The notes under the pieces are model-generated. The model had not been told where the DNA came from, searched no databases, and was given only the letters and a program-made list of their open reading frames with translations. Positions 6,072 to 11,661 of a DNA stretch of 11,661 nt are shown here, piece after piece. Each line of letters opens with the position of its first letter. Position 1 is the stretch's first letter. The stretch is from Acidimicrobiaceae bacterium (GTDB lineage Bacteria > Actinomycetota > Acidimicrobiia > Acidimicrobiales > UBA8592): contig PBPU01000084.1 of the NCBI GenBank assembly GCA_002724825.1, forward strand, positions 31,228 through 42,888, in the 5' to 3' direction. The translations under genes and the position numbers were made by a program.

Positions 6072-7232
6072 ATGACTTCATTAGCGGTATTTGGCTCCAC
6101 GGGTTCTATAGGCGAACAGACACTTGATGTTGTTAGGGCAGACAGAGCAGGTTTCGAAATAAAGGTATTAGCTGCTGGAAACTCTACTTCTCGAATCATT
6201 GAGCAGATTAATGAATTTCATCCTGAATTCGTGATCATGGCCGACCCCGATTCAGCTAAGAAAGTCCAAGATTCTTCTCCTGAAGTCGAGGTTGCTTATG
6301 GAGAAAGTGCATTGAGAGAAGCTGCAAGTGCAGCTGAAGTTGCAGTAAATGCTGTTGTGGGCTTTGCAGGTTTACCTGTCACGATGGAAGCGCTTAAGTC
6401 AGGACGTAGGCTCGCATTGGCGAATAAAGAATCTTTAATATCTGCAGGCCCAGTTGTTCAACATGTAAGAAAAACTCCGGGGAGTGAACTAATCCCTGTA
6501 GATAGTGAACATTGCGCTCTTCACCAGTGTCTTTATGGAGGGAATAGTAATGACGAAGATATAAATAAGCTTCTTGTGACTGCTAGTGGAGGTCCTTTTC
6601 GTGAATGGGACCCAGATGAATTATCAAATGTTAGGAAAGAAGACGCCCTTAACCATCCGACGTGGAATATGGGTCCAAAAATTACAGTCGATTCTTCTAC
6701 TTTGATGAACAAAGGATTGGAAGTGATTGAAGCTCACGAGCTTTTTGGCGTCAACTATGAGGAAATTGAAGTAGTCATACATCCACAATCTATCGTTCAT
6801 TCAATGGTTGAATTTACCGATGGCTCTGTTCTAGCTCAGCTCTCTATGCCCGATATGCGCCTCCCGATTTCGTATGCCTTGCACTATCCAAAACGGTCCC
6901 AAAAACTTCATGGACAAATTAATTGGGATGAACTATCTCAACTAACTTTTGAGACCCCTGATATGGATAAGTTCCCATGTTTAAGTCTTGCATACGATGC
7001 GGGTAAAGCCGGAGAGACAGCTCCAGCATGGTTGAATGCGGCTAATGAAGTAGCAGTCGAGGCATTCCTTCAAGACAAAATCAGATGGAAAGAGATTGCT
7101 GAAGTGATTGAGCGGACTATGGAGTCATACCCCTCTTTACCGGCTGATACCGAACATTCTATTTATGAAGCAGATGCCAGCTCTAGAAGAGTTGCCGAGC
7201 AGTGTGTGGGTCAGGTTTATGGGCGAAATTGA
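6072..7232 (+). CDS. dxr: 1-deoxy-D-xylulose 5-phosphate reductoisomerase
   Basis: Dxr (IspC) converts 1-deoxy-D-xylulose 5-phosphate to 2-C-methyl-D-erythritol 4-phosphate with NADPH and a divalent metal, the committed step of the MEP isoprenoid pathway and the target of fosmidomycin. Seen: NADPH-binding Gly-Ser-Thr-Gly-Ser-Ile-Gly (8-14), Ala-Asn-Lys-Glu-Ser-Leu (117-122), metal ligands Asp144 and Glu146 in Val-Asp-Ser-Glu-His and Glu217 in Asn-Lys-Gly-Leu-Glu, the substrate loop His195-Pro-Thr-Trp198-Asn-Met200, and Asn-Ala-Ala-Asn-Glu-Val-Ala (322-328). All key residues are present and 386 residues is a standard length. ATG 6072 puts the nucleotide-binding loop at the usual distance from the N-terminus. 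The ribosome site is modest (AGAG 6061-6064 or GAGG 6056-6059). The 66-base gap after cdsA shows no clear terminator or promoter. Its 3' end overlaps the protease gene. Confidence 0.97.
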   Translation: MTSLAVFGSTGSIGEQTLDVVRADRAGFEIKVLAAGNSTSRIIEQINEFHPEFVIMADPDSAKKVQDSSPEVEVAYGESALREAASAAEVAVNAVVGFAGLPVTMEALKSGRRLALANKESLISAGPVVQHVRKTPGSELIPVDSEHCALHQCLYGGNSNDEDINKLLVTASGGPFREWDPDELSNVRKEDALNHPTWNMGPKITVDSSTLMNKGLEVIEAHELFGVNYEEIEVVIHPQSIVHSMVEFTDGSVLAQLSMPDMRLPISYALHYPKRSQKLHGQINWDELSQLTFETPDMDKFPCLSLAYDAGKAGETAPAWLNAANEVAVEAFLQDKIRWKEIAEVIERTMESYPSLPADTEHSIYEADASSRRVAEQCVGQVYGRN

Positions 7233-8517
7233 AAATCTAAAGCCAAAAAGCAAATTGAATACGGTTAAACGTTCTGAATCTGAACAAGAGCTGCGTGGCG
7301 GAAGCAATGGACGTGCTGGAGGAATACTAATCATTTTTCTTCTTGCGTTGTTAGGATTTTCTGCGGGATTCTCAGTCTTTATTGTCGTACTTTCTCTCCT
7401 TGTAATTCTTTTCCTCCATGAGTTAGGCCACTATCTTGTGGCAAAAAAAGCAGGTATGAAAGTAACAGAGTTCTTTATTGGATTCGGACCTAAATTATGG
7501 TCATTTCGTCGTGGGGAAACCGAGTATGGTGTAAAGGCCATCCCAGCTGGTGCATATGTGCGGGTTATAGGAATGAATAATCTTGACCCAGTGCCGGAAG
7601 AAGACGAAGAGCGGACCTATAGAAGAGCTAGATTGCGCGACCGACTTTTACTAGCTAGTGCAGGTTCTCTGATGCATTTTGTAATTGCAATTGTGTTGCT
7701 ATATTTCTTGTTGATAGGTAGTGGGATTCAAATTGATGAGTCTAAATGGAATGTTCGAGATGTTCTTCCAAACGGTCCTGCCGAGCAGATCGGAATTCAA
7801 GAGGGTGATGAGATCATCGCTATCGCCGGGTCTGAAATTACTACTTGGGACGATCTCGTATCTGTTATTTCATCTTCGCCAGGAGAGGAAGCTACCTTTG
7901 AAATAATTCGAGACGGGCAACGCCTTTTCTTATCGGGAGTTGTTGGCTATAACCCAGATTCGATAGAGGAAAAAGGATTCCTCGGTATTAGAAGAAGTTC
8001 TTTGGGGACAATTCGCGAAGGCCCATTAGCAGCTGTGCCTGAATCGCTAACACAGTTCGGAACCCTTACAAAAGAGACACTTGTAGGTCTTGGAGATTTC
8101 TTTAGTCCATCTGGGCTCAAGAGTTTTTTTAGCGATGTAGTCCAGACAGATGAAGAAACTTCTCAGGGGTCAGAAACATCAATTAACTCGGGGGGGCAAC
8201 AGGAGGGCCGTGTCGTATCAGTTGTTGGAGCAACACGAATAGGGGCTGAATTAACTAATTCGGGATGGACAGGACTATTTGTATTCTTGATAACAATTAA
8301 TGTTTTTATAGGATTTTTTAATTTAATTCCGCTTCTTCCTCTTGATGGTGGTCACATCGCCGTTGCTCTTTATGAAGGGATACGAGGAGTACGTAAAGAG
8401 CGTTACCACGCAGATGTTTCGAAACTACTTCCACTTACCTATGCCGTTGTATTCTTGTTAATTACTGTGGGTCTAGCAGCGGTATATCTTGATTTAAGAG
8501 ACCCAATAGCACTGTGA
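7219..8517 (+). CDS. rseP: Site-2 intramembrane zinc metalloprotease (RseP/Rip1-like, M50)
   Basis: These proteases cut membrane-anchored anti-sigma factors and other transmembrane substrates within the bilayer. From ATG 7219 (432 residues): a hydrophilic N-tail (1-33), a long hydrophobic stretch (35-66), the zinc motif His67-Glu68-Leu-Gly-His71, a conserved Gly-Ala-Tyr-Val-Arg-Val-Ile-Gly-Met-Asn (111-120), a membrane segment (about 146-167), one PDZ domain (about 170-243), a variable acidic loop (about 305-332), and the second active-site motif Asn-Leu-Ile-Pro-Leu-Leu-Pro-Leu-Asp-Gly-Gly-His (368-379, Asp376 as zinc ligand), then a final membrane segment. E. coli RseP has two PDZ domains; a single one is usual in actinobacterial Rip1. 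The frame is open upstream to 7108, but that part is dxr coding sequence. ATG 7219 overlaps dxr by 14 bases; GTG 7204 is an alternative. The substrate is unknown. Confidence 0.92.
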   Translation: MGEIENLKPKSKLNTVKRSESEQELRGGSNGRAGGILIIFLLALLGFSAGFSVFIVVLSLLVILFLHELGHYLVAKKAGMKVTEFFIGFGPKLWSFRRGETEYGVKAIPAGAYVRVIGMNNLDPVPEEDEERTYRRARLRDRLLLASAGSLMHFVIAIVLLYFLLIGSGIQIDESKWNVRDVLPNGPAEQIGIQEGDEIIAIAGSEITTWDDLVSVISSSPGEEATFEIIRDGQRLFLSGVVGYNPDSIEEKGFLGIRRSSLGTIREGPLAAVPESLTQFGTLTKETLVGLGDFFSPSGLKSFFSDVVQTDEETSQGSETSINSGGQQEGRVVSVVGATRIGAELTNSGWTGLFVFLITINVFIGFFNLIPLLPLDGGHIAVALYEGIRGVRKERYHADVSKLLPLTYAVVFLLITVGLAAVYLDLRDPIAL

Positions 8518-8535
8518 GTCAATAGGCTTAATCAT

Positions 8536-9756
8536 ATGGAAGTTATATCTTTACCGAACAGGCGCCCAACCAAACAAATAATGGTGGGTGATGTCCCAGT
8601 AGGCGGAGGGTCTCCCGTTTCTGTCCAGTCAATGACCACAACTAAGACCTCTGACGTAGAAGAGACACTCAAACAGATCTACGATTTAGCTGCAGCTGGA
8701 GCAGACATTGTCAGGTGCACCTGCAACGACTTGGCTGCCGCAGAAGGGCTAGCCCATATCGTCCCTCGGTCACCGGTCCCGATTGTTGCCGATGTTCATA
8801 ATCAGTACAAGATGGCTCTAGCAGCAATAGCTTCTGGGGTTGATTGTCTTCGGTTGAACCCAGGGAATATCAGAAAAGTTGAACACATCAAAGCGGTAGC
8901 TATGGAAGCAGGCGAAAAGGGTATACCAATTCGTATCGGAGTGAATGGAGGTTCACTGCACCCTGATTTGTATAAAAAATATGGAGACACAGTTACTCCA
9001 GAGGCGATGGTTGAGTCGGCACTAAATGAGTTAGAGTACTTCCAAGATGTTGGTTTTGACATGGTAAAGATATCAGTCAAGGCATCTAGCGTTCCACTAA
9101 TGGTGGAAGCATACCGTCAGCTCAGCAGCGTCACAGATTACCCTCTTCATCTAGGTGTAACTGAAGCCGGACCTCCACCAGAGGGGTTAATAAAATCAAC
9201 CGCTGGGATAGGGACTTTACTAATGGAGGGCATCGGGGATACCATCAGGTACTCCCTTACCGCAGATCCAGTTGAGGAAGCTCGGGCAGGAAGAAAACTG
9301 CTTGAATCACTTGGGCTTAGAGAGCTCCAGAACGTAGATCTCATTGCTTGTCCAAGCTGCGGAAGAGCTGAAGTAGATGTCTACGCATTAGCAGAAGAAG
9401 CCCAAAAAGTTTTTGCAACGAAAAAACTGCCCCTCCAAATAGCAATAATGGGCTGTGTTGTCAATGGCCCTGGCGAAGCCCGAGGGGCTGATCTAGGCAT
9501 TGCAGCAGGTAACAAGAGGGGTCATTTGTTTGTGCAGGGAAGAAATGTCGCCGTAGTTGAAGAGAGTGAAATGGTGGAAGCGCTTGTGGAGTGGGCGGAG
9601 TATATCGTTGAGCATGGTGTCGATGCAGCTTTAGAGCGTGTGGATCTCGAAAAAGCTGAAAAAGAAGCAGAAAAAGATCGTGAGAAACTTCTTATGGATC
9701 AAGGCGATGATGTTAATCACGGATCCCAGAAAGTGGAACTGATCAGAAAGATTTAG
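8536..9756 (+). CDS. ispG: 4-hydroxy-3-methylbut-2-en-1-yl diphosphate synthase (flavodoxin/ferredoxin)
   Basis: IspG (GcpE) reductively opens methylerythritol cyclodiphosphate to HMBPP, the penultimate step of the MEP pathway, using a [4Fe-4S] cluster. The N-terminal TIM barrel shows Val-Gln-Ser-Met-Thr-Thr-Thr-Lys-Thr (30-38), Leu-Arg-Leu-Asn-Pro-Gly-Asn (105-111), Arg-Ile-Gly-Val-Asn-Gly-Gly-Ser-Leu (133-141) and Leu-Gly-Val-Thr-Glu-Ala-Gly (206-212). The C-terminal reductase-like domain has the cluster ligands Cys272 and Cys275 (Ala-Cys-Pro-Ser-Cys-Gly-Arg), Cys307 (Met-Gly-Cys-Val-Val-Asn-Gly-Pro-Gly-Glu) and Glu314. Residues from about 368 onward are an extra Lys/Glu-rich tail, bringing the length to 406. 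ATG 8536 is 18 bases after the protease stop, with AATAGG at 8521-8526. It is the last gene before the terminator and, with dxr, gives this cluster two MEP enzymes. Confidence 0.97.
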   Translation: MEVISLPNRRPTKQIMVGDVPVGGGSPVSVQSMTTTKTSDVEETLKQIYDLAAAGADIVRCTCNDLAAAEGLAHIVPRSPVPIVADVHNQYKMALAAIASGVDCLRLNPGNIRKVEHIKAVAMEAGEKGIPIRIGVNGGSLHPDLYKKYGDTVTPEAMVESALNELEYFQDVGFDMVKISVKASSVPLMVEAYRQLSSVTDYPLHLGVTEAGPPPEGLIKSTAGIGTLLMEGIGDTIRYSLTADPVEEARAGRKLLESLGLRELQNVDLIACPSCGRAEVDVYALAEEAQKVFATKKLPLQIAIMGCVVNGPGEARGADLGIAAGNKRGHLFVQGRNVAVVEESEMVEALVEWAEYIVEHGVDAALERVDLEKAEKEAEKDREKLLMDQGDDVNHGSQKVELIRKI

Positions 9757-9816
9757 AAGCTAAATAAACTTATACTCAGTGAAACAAAGATAAATTGCCT
9801 AGATCAGAAAAGTTCT

Positions 9817-9840
9817 ACCGGAGAGATCGTATTCTCGGGT
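9817..9840 (+). other. Imperfect hairpin in the ispG-rimP gap
   Basis: ACC 9817-9819 and GAGA 9821-9824 pair with GGT 9838-9840 and TCTC 9833-9836, leaving one G-G mismatch (9820/9837) and an 8-base loop. It lies 36 bases before the terminator hairpin. It could be part of an ispG 3' untranslated region, a small transcript ended by the terminator, or a rimP leader. The sequence alone does not decide, and chance pairing is possible. Confidence 0.3.
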
Positions 9841-9875
9841 ATAGTGAAACTAAGTCTTCAATCCTTAAGGAAAGA

Positions 9876-9902
9876 GGCGTGGGTTTTGCCCACGCCTTTC
9901 TT
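9876..9902 (+). terminator. Rho-independent terminator between ispG and rimP
   Basis: GGCGTGGG (9876-9883) and CCCACGCC (9889-9896) form a perfect 8-bp GC-rich stem around the loop TTTTG. It is followed by TTTCTT (9897-9902). A-rich bases before the stem (9871-9875) can extend the helix by A-T and G-T pairs, which would also let it work weakly in the opposite direction. It probably ends the rpsB-to-ispG transcription unit, 119 bases after the ispG stop. Since it lies only 44 bases before rimP, an attenuator role for rimP-nusA is a possible alternative. Confidence 0.85.
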
Positions 9903-9946
9903 AGATAATGGGCTGTAATTAAGAATATTGTATATGTAGGAGAATT

Positions 9947-10471
9947 ATGAGCATCATTCGCCAGATTAATGAACTCGCTGAATCCCTACTTTCTGGAACG
10001 AAGTTTTCTCTTTACGACGTAGAGAGAAACGGAGGAAATCTAAAGGTCACAGTGCAAGCTGAAGGCGGAGTTACCCTAGACGAACTAGCCGGAATTAATC
10101 GGCAACTTTCCAAGGCGCTCGATGTGAATGACCCGATGCCCAATAAATATACATTAGAAGTTTCTAGTCCTGGATTAGAACGGAAATTAAGAACCCAAGC
10201 TCATTTTGAAGGAGCTAAAGGCGAGATTGTTGGAGTTAAATTAGCCCCCCATGTTGAGGGTGAACGACGATTTAAAGGCCGGCTTAACTCGGTTTCTAAC
10301 GAATCGATTTCTCTTGAAAATGAATCAGGTGAAGTCGAAGAAATTTTACTAAATGATATTTCGAAAGCTACAACTGTGTTTCATTGGAAACAGAACCAGA
10401 AACCAGGAAAAGCTAATTCTAATGAAGCAAAGATATTGCAAGGATCTGGAATTAAGGAGTATGAGAAATGA
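9947..10471 (+). CDS. rimP: Ribosome maturation factor RimP
   Basis: RimP is needed for 30S subunit assembly. The 174-residue protein has the N-terminal alpha/beta domain with Asp-Val-Glu-Arg-Asn-Gly-Gly-Asn-Leu-Lys-Val-Thr-Val (24-36), and Leu-Ala-Gly-Ile-Asn-Arg-Gln-Leu-Ser-Lys-Ala-Leu-Asp (47-59). The family signature Tyr-Thr-Leu-Glu-Val-Ser-Ser-Pro-Gly-Leu-Glu-Arg-Lys-Leu (68-81) is followed by an Sm-like C-terminal domain (about 86-147) and a short polar tail (148-174). TAGGAG at 9937-9942 is a strong ribosome site for ATG 9947. Its stop overlaps the nusA start in an ATGA, the classic rimP-nusA arrangement, implying translational coupling. The preceding terminator means a promoter of its own is expected, but only about 44 bases separate them and I could not identify one with confidence. 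Confidence 0.95.
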   Translation: MSIIRQINELAESLLSGTKFSLYDVERNGGNLKVTVQAEGGVTLDELAGINRQLSKALDVNDPMPNKYTLEVSSPGLERKLRTQAHFEGAKGEIVGVKLAPHVEGERRFKGRLNSVSNESISLENESGEVEEILLNDISKATTVFHWKQNQKPGKANSNEAKILQGSGIKEYEK

Positions 10472-11661
10472 ACGCTGAAATGTTAGAGGCCATGCAGGCA
10501 CTAGCCGTAGATAAAGGGATTTCCGTCGACAAGCTATTTGCTGTTTTAGCTGATGCGTTAGAATCTGCCTACAAAAAAATGCCAGACGCTCACGAGTATG
10601 CATGGGTGACCATAAATCCCGAAACTATGGAATACCGAGTAATGGCTCAAGAGTTAGATGAAGATTTGGAACCAATCGGTGAAGAATTTGATGTTACTCC
10701 TGACAACTTCGGGCGAATTGCAGCTGTAACAACCAAACAGGTACTAACCCAAAGGATCCGTGAAGAAGAACGAGAGCAAAAGTATGAAGAATATGCTGGC
10801 CGAGAAGGGGATATCGTCACAGGGATTATTCAACAAAGCGATAGCCGATATACGCTTCTCGACTTAGGTCGTGTTGAAGCGCTTCTGCCGCGTGCTGAGC
10901 AGGTCCCAAACGAACGTCCAGACAGTAACACAAGAATAAAAGCGTATATTGTTGAGGTGCGAAAAACTGCAAAGGGCCCGCAAATTGTTGTTAGCAGAAC
11001 GCATCCTGGCTTAATCAAACGCCTTTTTGAACTTGAAGTTCCCGAAATAGCTGATGGAATTGTAGAAATCCGGTCATGTGCGAGGGAGCCTGGGCATAGA
11101 ACAAAAATTGCTGTCTGGTCAAATGATCCAAATGTGGACCCAGTAGGTGCTTGTGTCGGTGCTAGCGGGGCAAGAGTACGAATGATTGTTAATGAACTAC
11201 GCGGCGAAAAGATAGATATCGTTCCCTTCTCCGAGGAGCCCGAAGAGTTCGTCTCACGTGCACTTTCTCCTGCGAAGGTAAAAGAGGTTCGAACCGACTT
11301 AGAAACCGGCACTGCTGAAGTAATAGTGCCGGACTACCAGCTTTCTCTCGCTATCGGGAAAGATGGTCAGAATGCCAGGCTCTCAGCCAGATTGACCGGT
11401 TGGCGAATCGACATCAAATCTGAAACACAACTTGAAGAAGAAGAAGCGTATGAAAAAGTCGACTGGGCCGAAGGCGAATGGGTAGTTGATCCTGACACCG
11501 GCGAGCAAGTGTGGCAACCCGCAGAGGGAGGGCCAGCAATCTCTGCAGAAGACTGGGCAGCAGGTTCCGAAGATGAAGAAGCTGAGGTTGAAGAAGCTGA
11601 GGTTGAAGAAGCTGAGGTTGAAGAAGCTGAGGTTGAAGAAGCTGAGGTTGAAGAAGCTGAG
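10468..11661 (+). CDS. nusA: Transcription termination/antitermination factor NusA, truncated by window edge
   Basis: NusA binds RNA polymerase and nascent RNA and modulates pausing, termination and rRNA antitermination. The frame is open from ATG 10468 to the last base (398 codons). Domains: N-terminal polymerase-binding domain (about 1-108), S1 domain (about 110-178, with Gly-Asp-Ile-Val-Thr-Gly-Ile-Ile), KH1 (about 205-265, with Asp-Pro-Val-Gly-Ala-Cys-Val-Gly-Ala-Ser-Gly-Ala-Arg-Val and Gly-Glu-Lys-Ile-Asp-Ile-Val), and KH2 (about 275-316, with Leu-Ala-Ile-Gly-Lys-Asp-Gly-Gln-Asn-Ala-Arg-Leu). After KH2 comes a Trp-containing acidic linker (about 320-371) and an Ala-Glu-Val-Glu-Glu repeat tail from residue 372. 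AAGGAG 10454-10459 is the ribosome site, inside rimP. The KH1 loop reads Gly-Ala-Ser-Gly, where Arg often precedes the last Gly. The true C-terminus is outside the window. Confidence 0.95.
   Translation, partial: MNAEMLEAMQALAVDKGISVDKLFAVLADALESAYKKMPDAHEYAWVTINPETMEYRVMAQELDEDLEPIGEEFDVTPDNFGRIAAVTTKQVLTQRIREEEREQKYEEYAGREGDIVTGIIQQSDSRYTLLDLGRVEALLPRAEQVPNERPDSNTRIKAYIVEVRKTAKGPQIVVSRTHPGLIKRLFELEVPEIADGIVEIRSCAREPGHRTKIAVWSNDPNVDPVGACVGASGARVRMIVNELRGEKIDIVPFSEEPEEFVSRALSPAKVKEVRTDLETGTAEVIVPDYQLSLAIGKDGQNARLSARLTGWRIDIKSETQLEEEEAYEKVDWAEGEWVVDPDTGEQVWQPAEGGPAISAEDWAAGSEDEEAEVEEAEVEEAEVEEAEVEEAEVEEAE
11581..11661 (+). repeat. 15-bp coding minisatellite in the 3' part of nusA
   Basis: GCTGAGGTTGAAGAA is repeated head to tail five full times (starts at 11581, 11596, 11611, 11626, 11641), plus the first six bases of a sixth copy at the window end. 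The copies are identical base for base. Each encodes Ala-Glu-Val-Glu-Glu in the nusA frame. The bases just before the array (GAAGATGAAGAA) are compositionally similar and may be its seed. Because the unit is a multiple of three, copy-number change would lengthen or shorten the acidic tail without a frameshift. The array reaches the edge, so its total length is unknown. Confidence 0.97.

Noticed and set aside
7108..7218. Longer N-terminus for the site-2 protease
   Set aside because: These bases encode the conserved C-terminal part of Dxr in another frame. The extension has no membrane or signal character, and ATG 7219 gives a sensible short overlap.
9771..9776. TATACT as a -10 box after ispG
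   Set aside because: No matching -35 element lies at 16-18 bases upstream, and AT-rich hexamers of this kind are expected by chance here.
10830..11312. 160-codon open frame on the minus strand opposite nusA
   Set aside because: It lies wholly inside the clearly coding S1-KH region of nusA, its translation is Ser/Arg/Thr-rich without recognisable motifs, and every surrounding gene is on the plus strand. It is a shadow frame.

Overview
The window is a stretch of bacterial chromosome dominated by housekeeping genes, all on the + strand. The likely source is an actinobacterium, possibly a class Acidimicrobiia-like lineage, with base composition clearly below that of classic high-GC actinobacteria (judged by eye, not computed). 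Three things point there. The order xerC - rpsB - tsf - pyrH - frr - cdsA - dxr - rip1/rseP - ispG - (rimP - nusA) follows the order in Mycobacterium tuberculosis, with intervening genes removed. The S2 N-terminus and the site-2 protease sequence are of actinobacterial type. The CdsA carries a hydrophilic N-terminal extension with His-Trp-Thr and Thr-Gly-Glu-Val-Pro motifs that I associate, from memory, with actinobacterial proteins. The taxonomic call is inference.

Layout. 1-213 is the C-terminal end of an enoyl-CoA hydratase/isomerase-family protein. It overlaps by 7 bases a TTG-started gene for a small exported, probably lipid-anchored, class I cytochrome c (207-581). A XerC-type tyrosine recombinase follows (661-1542). 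Next is a non-coding leader (about 1583-1705) that can fold as a long hairpin followed by two interleaved perfect 7-bp helices, a pseudoknot that ends at the Shine-Dalgarno of rpsB. Then comes a compact cluster: rpsB and tsf (ribosomal protein S2, EF-Ts), pyrH (UMP kinase), frr (ribosome recycling factor), cdsA (CDP-diacylglycerol synthase), dxr (MEP pathway), rseP/rip1-like site-2 protease, and ispG (MEP pathway). The 190-base gap after ispG holds a hairpin, short repeated words and a strong intrinsic terminator. Beyond it, rimP and nusA overlap by an ATGA and start a second operon; nusA runs off the right edge.

How the genes fit together. rpsB, tsf, frr, rimP and nusA serve ribosome assembly, elongation, recycling and transcription-translation factors. 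pyrH feeds pyrimidine nucleotides. cdsA makes the liponucleotide precursor of phospholipids. dxr and ispG are the second and penultimate steps of the MEP isoprenoid pathway, and the protease handles membrane-protein signalling. This is a growth-linked cluster, not an accessory island.

I see no CRISPR array, insertion sequence, phage gene, tRNA or rRNA, and no convincing novel multi-gene system. The two best leads are the pseudoknot-like rpsB leader, a plausible S2 autoregulatory element, and an exact 15-bp minisatellite in the 3' end of nusA that encodes an Ala-Glu-Val-Glu-Glu tail and continues past the window.
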